Assembly (NCBI GenBank): GCA_051009015.1
Contig: JBPCWZ010000075.1
Span: forward strand, 1 to 19,781
Reading direction: 5' to 3'
Source: JAHRAH01 sp051009015
GTDB taxonomy: Bacteria > Pseudomonadota > Gammaproteobacteria > Tethybacterales > Persebacteraceae
Length of the DNA stretch: 19,781 nt
Shown: one piece after another, positions 15,566-19,781 of the stretch
Numbering within the stretch: the stretch's first letter is position 1
How the letters are laid out: each line of letters starts with the position of its first letter
Notes under the pieces: generated by a model
Told to the model about the DNA's origin: nothing
What the model saw: only the letters and a program-made list of their open reading frames with translations
The model's database searches: none
Program-made: the position numbers and the translations under genes

Positions 15566-16057
15566 TTAGGACGATGGTATGCCGAGGCGCAAAAGCATAG
15601 TAGAGCGCGATACGCCGAATTTCTCGGCAAGTTCGCGCACGCCGTATTTTTTCGTTTCCGCCAATTCGTTCAGAATCTTCAGCGGCACCAAAATTTCGGC
15701 GGCAATTTTGTTCGCCGCAACCTCCTTGTCGTTGGTCAGGCTGCTGCGAAACAGCACATTTTCGTTCAAGCCATCGCCGATGTCGTCCTTGTGCAGGAAG
15801 AAATGCGCGAGTTCGTGCGCGTAGGTAAAACGCCGGCGCGCCATCGGCTCGTTTTTGTTGGCATAAATGGCATAGCCATCGCCTTCGCGGCGAATCGCGC
15901 CGGAAATCCCCTGCGGCAACTCCGCGCGCCAAACGGCAAGCCCGAAAGATTCGGACAACTTGACAATGTCCACCGGCGCTTTTGGTAGCGCCTTTTGGAA
16001 TTTGTCAATCCGGTTGTTTTCTTCGTCCGTAAGTTTGCTTTGTCGGTATTCAGCCAT
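15566..16057 (-). CDS. ImmA/IrrE family metallo-endopeptidase
   Basis: The 163-aa protein has the DUF955 zinc-peptidase motif HELAHFFLH (H81, E82, H85) and the second-helix signature KEVAANKIAAEILVP with E112 as the likely third ligand. The C-terminal 25 residues (VRELAEKFGVSRSTMLLRLG) look like the helix-turn-helix common in this family. Relatives such as ImmA and IrrE act on specific repressors to release stress, mobile-element or toxin-antitoxin genes. Here no separate repressor gene is adjacent. Instead it overlaps by 8 nt the gene for a small membrane protein, an arrangement that suggests joint function. A GAGGG lies 8-9 nt before the ATG. The dacA gene starts 44 nt downstream, so read-through into it is possible. 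Confidence 0.92.
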   Translation of the reverse strand: MAEYRQSKLTDEENNRIDKFQKALPKAPVDIVKLSESFGLAVWRAELPQGISGAIRREGDGYAIYANKNEPMARRRFTYAHELAHFFLHKDDIGDGLNENVLFRSSLTNDKEVAANKIAAEILVPLKILNELAETKKYGVRELAEKFGVSRSTMLLRLGIPSS

Positions 16058-16340
16058 CGTCTTTTTCCCTCACCATTGTATCATGTGTTGGCGATTTCTC
16101 CATGTCCTGGTATAGCCCGCTCGCCTCGGCGTCAACTCTTTCTTTTATCATTTCCCGGATATTGGACTCTTTCAAGAATGTGTCCGTTTTCTCCCGCGCC
16201 GTTTTCTCGGCGATGTCTTTGGCGCTTTTCTTGATGGCGGAAAACCCCCAAATCGCAACGATGGCGATAAGCGCCGTTAAAGCCGCGAGCAACACTTCCA
16301 GCGCGCCCAGTATTATCAGAATGGTGTTTGGAATGGTCAT
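16050..16340 (-). CDS. Small membrane protein coupled to ImmA/IrrE
   Basis: I do not recognise this 96-aa protein. A single long hydrophobic segment (about residues 5-33, ILIILGALEVLLAALTAL and beyond) is followed by a charged, helical, coiled-coil-like cytoplasmic tail (about 34-75: KKSAKDIAEKTAREKT). The end is acidic and polar. The shape resembles a membrane anchor or sensor with an intracellular helix. Its last 8 nt overlap the ImmA/IrrE start (ATGGCTGA), so the two are almost certainly translated together. A minus-strand extended -10 (TGCTAAAAT, 16413-16405) lies about 60 nt upstream. It might present or sequester the peptidase or be its target; that is inference. Confidence 0.75.
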   Translation of the reverse strand: MTIPNTILIILGALEVLLAALTALIAIVAIWGFSAIKKSAKDIAEKTAREKTDTFLKESNIREMIKERVDAEASGLYQDMEKSPTHDTMVREKDDG

Positions 16341-16450
16341 TTTACAAAAAGCGCCGCCCGCTTAAGTAATGCCCCATCGGCATCAACCTTGCGAAAGCGC
16401 CAGCATTTTAGCACAAAAAAGATTTACGGGATGAGTTGCCGATACATTAT
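16341..16450 (-). promoter_or_regulatory. Intergenic stretch with extended -10 promoter
   Basis: On the minus strand TGCTAAAAT (16413-16405) fits an extended -10 element and would start transcription near 16398. That gives a 57-nt leader for the membrane protein / ImmA pair. No matching -35 is evident, as is common for extended -10 promoters. I see no convincing terminator for the lipoprotein gene upstream. Confidence 0.4.
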
Positions 16451-16771
16451 CTAATTGACACCCTGATTGCAAGCCGCGCCCGCCGGGCATACTTGCTGAT
16501 ACGGTGCGCCGGTTTTCGCGCCGTCTTCGTCATCTCCGCACATGCTTTTGACGGTGTCCCGTGCGCCGAGTCGGGCTTCGGTATCATTTGCCCGGGTCAT
16601 AACCGTAACGCCGCCGCCCGTGTTTTGGACGATGCACGCCTGATATGCCTGCGCCGTTTGGCAATCAACAATCGGCATTTCTTGGCACACCGGCGGAATG
16701 CCGCCGCAACCGGTCAGCATTAACGCCGTTGCCGCAAGCGCGGTTAGAGTTATGGAAGTGAAGTTTTGCAT
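16451..16771 (-). CDS. Small cysteine-rich lipoprotein
   Basis: The 106-aa protein begins MQNFTSITLTALAATALMLT and then GC: a type II signal peptide with lipobox L-T-G-C, so C22 would be lipidated and the protein anchored in a membrane facing the periplasm. The mature part contains six more cysteines (29, 37, 46, 78, 95, 101), which may form disulfides. I recognise no domain. A longer reading from 16819 is possible, but the ATG at 16771 has AGGAG nine bases upstream and gives a normal signal peptide. The gene follows a structured leader of about 185 nt with its own extended -10 promoter, so it is probably an independently regulated unit. Confidence 0.75.
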   Translation of the reverse strand: MQNFTSITLTALAATALMLTGCGGIPPVCQEMPIVDCQTAQAYQACIVQNTGGGVTVMTRANDTEARLGARDTVKSMCGDDEDGAKTGAPYQQVCPAGAACNQGVN

Positions 16772-16956
16772 TGGTATTTTCTCCTGCGGTGGAATTACCA
16801 GCACCGCTATCCGCCGCAAACGAATGCCGGGCTGACTTCACAAGCATACGCATGATTGCCCCGCATGTTTCCCGCGGCGGGATTGCAGCCCCTCCGTTTT
16901 ACCGGGTCTTTTATTCCGCAGGCAGCCCGACAACGGGCTGCGTATGCAAGTGAAGT
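16772..16956 (-). ncRNA. Structured leader (candidate cis-regulatory RNA)
   Basis: On the minus strand the predicted transcript starts at 16956, the first base of a 17-nt arm (16956-16940). That arm pairs with 16851-16835 at 15 of 17 positions. Inside are CAGCCCG/CGGGCTG (16923-16929 with 16934-16940, perfect 7 bp), a TCCCG-type hairpin around 16870-16882, and smaller GC pairs. Nearer the gene, GCGGTG/CACCGC (16807-16802 with 16791-16786) forms a hairpin ending at the AGGAG Shine-Dalgarno (16785-16781). The terminal base of the 7-bp hairpin is shared with the closing arm. I do not recognise the sequence as a known riboswitch. A folded transposon-like miniature repeat is the alternative. Confidence 0.45.
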
Positions 16957-16962
16957 GCCGAC

Positions 16963-16971
16963 ATAATAACA
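16963..16971 (-). promoter_or_regulatory. Extended -10 promoter of the lipoprotein leader
   Basis: TGTTATTAT on the minus strand (16971-16963) fits TGnTATAAT with one mismatch in the hexamer. The transcription start would fall at about 16956, which is exactly where the long inverted repeat begins. It lies at the 3' end of the upstream gene, abutting its stop codon. Confidence 0.45.
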
Positions 16972-16973
16972 CA

Positions 16974-17294
16974 TCATCGGCGGCTTTTGCGTTTTCCGCC
17001 GCGGGAGTGGGAATTCCAGTCGCGCAAAATGCGCTTCCGGCGCCAGCCGGCGGTTATGATTTCTTCTCCCTCGCCAACAACGGCGTAAGCGTCAAGCAAG
17101 TGGTTGTCCGGCAACATTCCGATGCTCGTCATAAACCCCTGCGCATTGTGCCGTGCGCGTTTGTTATGCAAGTGCAGTATCCGGCGCCCTTTGGAGTAGG
17201 TGGTTTTGCCGAATTTCCGTAGTATGCCAATCATAAACTCCGGGACGCACCGCTGTTGCTGCCTGACCTTGGCGTGCTTGCCTTTCGTCATCAT
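16974..17294 (-). CDS. Basic protein paired with an RHH protein
   Basis: I do not recognise this 106-aa protein by name. It is strongly basic, with Lys/Arg-rich ends (MMTKGKHAKVRQQQR and SRGGKRKSRR). The core contains YSKGRRILHLHNKRARHNA, then LPDNHLLDAYAVVGEGEEIITAGWRRKRI. This resembles small hypothetical proteins of accessory DNA that end in a VITxGxRxKRI-like strand; that is from memory. Nucleic-acid binding is plausible from charge alone. The start at 17294 overlaps the upstream RHH gene's stop in an ATGA arrangement, so the two are translationally coupled. An in-frame extension to 17414 would lie inside the RHH gene and is less likely. The pair is laid out like a toxin-antitoxin or regulator-effector unit, but no known toxin fold is visible. 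Confidence 0.65.
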   Translation of the reverse strand: MMTKGKHAKVRQQQRCVPEFMIGILRKFGKTTYSKGRRILHLHNKRARHNAQGFMTSIGMLPDNHLLDAYAVVGEGEEIITAGWRRKRILRDWNSHSRGGKRKSRR

Positions 17295-17731
17295 TCCGCC
17301 TCCCCGGCGAAAACTTCCGCCTTGACGATGCCCCTGTTGCGCCAGCCCCTCAAATAGCCGGAATTGAGATTGCCGCGCAGATACGAATCTTCGCCGATAT
17401 TTGCGGCATGCCACTGCTTATTCTCCAAACGACCGTTGGCGTAAAAAATACGAACAGTCGCCATCTTTGTCGCGATAATCGCCATTTGGCATTCCCTTTC
17501 GCTTACCGGCTTGTCGTCCAAGTAGTAGATGACCTCCGGCGAGCGCAGATGGGGTTGGGCGATTGCCGGTTTGGGGGGGGCGACAACCGGAGCGGCAGCG
17601 GAATAACTCTCGCATTTTGCGAGCATATCCTCAATCGCCTCGGACCAAGAGCCGAGCCCGTTTTGGGCGGCGTAAAGCGCCAGACGGGAGCAGACACCCT
17701 CGTCAAGTTGAAATGTGATTTTTTGCGTCAT
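17291..17731 (-). CDS. Ribbon-helix-helix protein with unknown C-terminal domain
   Basis: The 146-aa protein starts MTQKITFQLDEGVCSRLALY, a beta strand then two helices (to about residue 38, SWSEAIEDMLAK), the form of a MetJ/Arc-type DNA-binding domain. A Pro/Ala-rich linker (about 43-58) leads to a C-terminal domain I cannot name. It includes ATVRIFYANGRLENKQWHAA and LRGNLNSGYLRGWRNRGIV. The start at 17731 is supported by AAAGGAGG six bases upstream; an ATG at 17776 would add 15 residues across the operator region. Tandem 11-bp repeats just upstream are a natural binding site, so it probably represses its own operon. It overlaps its partner gene by 4 nt. Confidence 0.75.
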   Translation of the reverse strand: MTQKITFQLDEGVCSRLALYAAQNGLGSWSEAIEDMLAKCESYSAAAPVVAPPKPAIAQPHLRSPEVIYYLDDKPVSERECQMAIIATKMATVRIFYANGRLENKQWHAANIGEDSYLRGNLNSGYLRGWRNRGIVKAEVFAGEAE

Positions 17732-17772
17732 CGTTTCCTCCTTTGTTATGTTGAATGACAGAGGGAAGTTTA

Positions 17773-17816
17773 CCACATAGTAGCCACATAGTAGCCATTT
17801 TCCGCTACTATTTTTT
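17773..17816 (-). promoter_or_regulatory. Operator-like tandem repeats and palindrome
   Basis: The 11-bp unit CCACATAGTAG occurs twice back to back (17773-17783, 17784-17794). ATAGTAGC (17788-17795) also pairs with GCTACTAT (17804-17811) across an 8-nt loop. Each minus-strand unit contains TACTAT, a -10-like hexamer; the one at 17782-17777 would give a 39-nt leader to the RHH gene. Directly repeated short sites overlapping a promoter are typical of ribbon-helix-helix autorepressors. On the plus strand the hairpin is followed by TTTTTT, but no plus-strand gene ends here. Confidence 0.5.
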
Positions 17817-17834
17817 ATTGATGTTGCTAAAAAA

Positions 17835-19028
17835 TCACTTCGGCGGCGGGCGGTTTTTCATTGGCGTTAGGGCGAAGAGCAGGGCGGCGGCTGTCATCCA
17901 TAGGGCGCTTGCCGGGAGGATGAAATGCCATCCTAAACCGGCATCCAGCATCAAGCCGTATATGACGGGACCGCCGGCGCTGAAAAATGCCGTTAGGGCT
18001 TGGGTCAATGCGCGCACTGCGCCGAGATGTTTTGTGCCATATACTTCCGCCCATAAGGCGTTTGCAGTCGGCAAACTCAAACCCACGCCCGCACCCGCCA
18101 GCGCATAATAGGCAAAAGGCAATAATGCGCCGTCCATCGTCAGCGGCAGCAAAACAGCGGCGATTAGCGGCAGCAGGGCAAACTTCGCCACTCGCGCCCC
18201 GCCAAACTTGTCGGTCAAAAAGCCGCCCGCCAAAGATGCGCCGACCGCCGCCAATGAATATGCCGCTATCGCCGATGACCAAACGATGAAATCCGCATTC
18301 TTGTAATCCGCCAAACTGTTTTGATGAAACAAAAGCGCCGTGACGATAAAAGCCGGCGCAAACAAAGCCGGCGCCGCCCGCCAAAAACGACCATCGCGCA
18401 AAACCTGATGACGCGTCCATGACGGATTATCATCGCTTTCGCCGCCGCTTGTTAATCCTTGCGCCAGCGGCGGTTTGTGCGGCAAGCGGCTTAGCAAAAA
18501 CTGCGCCGCCAGCATTATCAATATCATCTGCCCCGCCGCCGCAGCCAGCCACAACTCGCGCCAATGCAAACTCATCAAAGCCGCCGCAACTATCGGCGGC
18601 GCAAACGCCTCGCCGGCAGAAAACCCCAAACCCGTCAAACTCAGCGCCCGCCCGCGCTTTTTTGTCGCCAATCTTGCCGTCGTCACAATGCCGGTGTGCG
18701 AAGATAAACCCTGCCCGAACAAACGCATCAAAAAAAACGCCAGTGCCAAATGCCACCACGCCGCACTCAGCGCCAAAGCACAAGTCGCAGCCGCCAAACC
18801 GCCAATGACAAAAGCCGCATATATCCGCAAATCCGTGCTGTCTATCAACCTCCCCAGCCACGGCAAAAACAACGCCGCAACAAGAGTCGCCGCCGAATAT
18901 AACGCCCCCAACTCGCCATGACTGAGCGCAAAATCCGCCCGCAAGGATGCATTAAACAACGATACAAAATGCGTCTGCCCCAAAACCGACGAAAGCGTCA
19001 GCACAAAACCAAAAGCAATAACGCGCAT
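17835..19028 (-). CDS. Major facilitator superfamily transporter
   Basis: The 397-aa protein is mostly hydrophobic, with a pattern of about 12 membrane helices in two halves separated by a polar loop (about 193-212, SGGESDDNPSWTRHQ). An A-type MFS loop is visible after helix 2 (LPWLGRLIDSTDLR), then RLFGQGLSSH and the GFLTDKFGGAR loop in the second half. MFS carriers of this size move small molecules using proton or solute gradients. The substrate cannot be read from the sequence. The end is basic and short (MKNRPPPK). A TAGAAT hexamer ends 7 nt before the ATG, and no Shine-Dalgarno is seen. It lies 42 nt downstream of the OsmC gene and may also be read from it. Confidence 0.9.
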   Translation of the reverse strand: MRVIAFGFVLTLSSVLGQTHFVSLFNASLRADFALSHGELGALYSAATLVAALFLPWLGRLIDSTDLRIYAAFVIGGLAAATCALALSAAWWHLALAFFLMRLFGQGLSSHTGIVTTARLATKKRGRALSLTGLGFSAGEAFAPPIVAAALMSLHWRELWLAAAAGQMILIMLAAQFLLSRLPHKPPLAQGLTSGGESDDNPSWTRHQVLRDGRFWRAAPALFAPAFIVTALLFHQNSLADYKNADFIVWSSAIAAYSLAAVGASLAGGFLTDKFGGARVAKFALLPLIAAVLLPLTMDGALLPFAYYALAGAGVGLSLPTANALWAEVYGTKHLGAVRALTQALTAFFSAGGPVIYGLMLDAGLGWHFILPASALWMTAAALLFALTPMKNRPPPK

Positions 19029-19035
19029 TTGTCTG

Positions 19036-19041
19036 ATTCTA
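19036..19041 (-). promoter_or_regulatory. -10 hexamer close to the MFS start
   Basis: TAGAAT on the minus strand (5 of 6 consensus bases) ends 7 nt before the MFS ATG. It is the third gene in the window with this spacing, after aceB and dnaE. No -35 is evident. Confidence 0.3.
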
Positions 19042-19070
19042 ATCGCCCCGGCGGCGGGGGTTTGGTTTGT

Positions 19071-19481
19071 TTATTCCCGCGCCCAACTATGGGTGATGGT
19101 TGCGCTGTTATTCAGCATTGCCAATGCGGAGCAGTATTTTTCCACGCTTAACTGCACGGCGCGGGCGGCGGCGGCATCGCGCACATCGCCGCCGCGCAAA
19201 ATATAATGAAGATGGATTTTGACAAACACGCGCGGGAGAGTATCGGCGCGCTCGCCGGTGATTTGCACTTGCATTGTTTCGGGCGCGCTTTTGCTCTTTC
19301 GCAATATCAGCGCGGCGTCAATGGCGGAACAAGCGGCGGCGGATGCCAGCAAAACCTCCATAGGCCGCATACCGCGGTCTTCGCCGCCAATCTCCGGCGC
19401 GCCGTCAAAAACCAGCGTTTTGCCATCGCCATTACCCGCGCAAAAAGCAACCCCGCCCAGCCAATCCAAAGTTAGTTTCAT
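19071..19481 (-). CDS. OsmC/Ohr family protein (YhfA-like)
   Basis: The 136-aa protein has the OsmC-fold layout: an N-terminal beta region, then RPMEVLLASAAACSAIDAALIL with C51, and later SVEKYCSALAMLNNSATITHSW with C117. Two conserved cysteines in these positions define thiol peroxidases that reduce organic hydroperoxides. The sequence looks closer to the YhfA branch, whose role is less settled, than to Ohr. It acts in the cytoplasm. Upstream on this strand a TATGAT hexamer lies near 19533-19528. No Shine-Dalgarno is close to the ATG. The MFS gene follows after 42 nt. Confidence 0.88.
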   Translation of the reverse strand: MKLTLDWLGGVAFCAGNGDGKTLVFDGAPEIGGEDRGMRPMEVLLASAAACSAIDAALILRKSKSAPETMQVQITGERADTLPRVFVKIHLHYILRGGDVRDAAAARAVQLSVEKYCSALAMLNNSATITHSWARE

Positions 19482-19611
19482 TTGCTTTTTGCGTCAGTTA
19501 TTCTCTCATTAAAACGGATGGGCGATATCATAACACATCCGCAAGAAAAAACCTTGTGCGGTTATTTTGGTTTGTTGCGGAAATATTATGCGATACATTT
19601 TTTTGCGATTT
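19482..19611. other. AT-rich intergenic region
   Basis: This stretch upstream of both the OsmC gene and the plus-strand RNA shows no credible gene. It has T- and A-runs (for example around 19590-19604) that could act as an UP element for the RNA promoter. An imperfect hairpin (CCGCA at 19539-19543 with TGCGG at 19557-19561) is also present. Confidence 0.5.
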
Positions 19612-19642
19612 TTGGAATTTCTTGGCGAATTTCGTGTAATAT
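19612..19642 (+). promoter_or_regulatory. Promoter of the right-edge RNA
   Basis: TTGGAA (19612-19617) and TAATAT (19637-19642) form a promoter with a 19-bp spacer, a little longer than ideal, behind AT-rich DNA. The start would fall at 19649-19650, which is the first base of the RNA's closing stem. Confidence 0.45.
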
Positions 19643-19649
19643 TGACATT

Positions 19650-19779
19650 GCTAACACAAGACCGAGCGTCGTCCTGTCGGGCGACCTTGTCAATAAAATA
19701 CCAGCGACTTCGCCGGAAACAGCAGGGACATCCCACGCTTGGTTGTGTTAGCACTCGCCTGACATTTATGTCGGGCTTT
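19650..19779 (+). ncRNA. Candidate structured small RNA
   Basis: GCTAACACAA (19650-19659) pairs perfectly with TTGTGTTAGC (19743-19752). The stem continues with CC/GG (19662-19663 with 19741-19742) and GCGT/ACGC (19666-19669 with 19735-19738), separated by small bulges. Inside are a hairpin at 19670-19683 (CGTCC/GGGCG, one G-T pair), an unpaired A-rich stretch (19691-19700), a hairpin at 19701-19716 and a small GGG/CCC hairpin (19725-19734). A terminator hairpin follows. The size is about 130 nt. It does not match 4.5S, tmRNA, RNase P or Escherichia 6S RNA as I know them. A riboswitch for a gene beyond the window edge, or a divergent 6S RNA, are alternatives. Confidence 0.5.
19757..19779 (+). 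terminator. Intrinsic terminator of the right-edge RNA
   Basis: GCCTGACA (19757-19764) pairs with TGTCGGGC (19769-19776) with one G-T pair around TTTA. TTT follows before the window edge. It begins five bases after the closing stem of the RNA. Confidence 0.55.
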
Positions 19780-19781
19780 GG

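Noticed and set aside
16772..16956. Diversity-generating retroelement or known riboswitch
   Set aside because: No reverse transcriptase, no template/variable repeat pair, and none of the aptamer cores I know (TPP, cobalamin, SAM, c-di-GMP, glycine, FMN) can be found.
16944..17222. Plus-strand frame starting in the inverted repeat
   Set aside because: Antisense to the coupled basic-protein gene; no Shine-Dalgarno or domain.
17788..17816. Intrinsic terminator on the plus strand
   Set aside because: Hairpin plus T-run has the right shape, but no plus-strand transcript is apparent here; an operator for the RHH gene explains it better.
19482..19751. Small open frames on both strands over the right-edge RNA
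   Set aside because: They cross the promoter and paired stems, lack ribosome sites and look like random protein sequence.
19650..19752. 4.5S (SRP) RNA
   Set aside because: A GGAA followed by AGCAG is present, but the GGAA is not an apical tetraloop in a single long hairpin and the flanking conserved pairs are missing.
19650..19752. Retron msr-msd RNA
   Set aside because: The closing inverted repeats are suggestive, but the inside is too short for a usual msd hairpin, a terminator follows at once, and no reverse transcriptase is visible in the window.

Overview
This 19.8 kb window reads as a proteobacterial chromosome, most likely a gammaproteobacterium. The arrangement dciA / M23 peptidase / secA and the pair dacA-dat are typical of that group, and the malate synthase and SecA follow the Escherichia-type families at nearly full length. 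Coding sequence is rich in GCC, GGC and CGC codons but also uses many AAA and TTT codons. Packing is tight: 17 protein genes, several with overlapping ends. There is no integrase, transposase, tRNA, rRNA or CRISPR array.

Region 1 (1-5471). aceB (malate synthase A, minus strand) diverges from dnaE (replicative polymerase, plus strand). Both start codons lie 6 nt behind a good -10 hexamer, which suggests leaderless messages. aceB is bracketed by inverted copies of a REP-type repeat. dnaE converges on, and overlaps, dciA (helicase loader family).

Region 2 (5496-9650). A plus-strand operon holds an M23 envelope peptidase, secA (export ATPase) and dut (dUTPase), chained by 1-nt stop/start overlaps and closed by an intrinsic terminator.

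Region 3 (9674-15521). A minus-strand operon runs dacA (D,D-carboxypeptidase), dat (D-amino-acid transaminase), nadC (NAD synthesis) and a large RecB/AddA-type helicase-nuclease. The first two act on peptidoglycan D-alanine. The last two add NAD and DNA-repair functions, with almost no spacing between genes.

Region 4 (15566-17811) is the accessory part. It holds an ImmA/IrrE metallopeptidase coupled to a small membrane protein, a cysteine-rich lipoprotein with a long structured leader, and a two-gene unit (ribbon-helix-helix protein plus a basic partner) behind tandem operator-like repeats. I do not recognise the lipoprotein, the basic partner, the membrane protein or the C-terminal domain of the ribbon-helix-helix protein.

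Region 5 (17835-19781). An OsmC-family protein and an MFS transporter lie on the minus strand. At the right edge, on the plus strand, is an apparent free-standing structured RNA: an AT-rich promoter, a perfect 10-bp closing stem starting at the predicted transcription start, internal hairpins and a terminator hairpin. The two strongest candidates for something undescribed are this RNA and the structured leader at 16772-16956. In both, the predicted transcription start falls on the first base of the closing inverted repeat.
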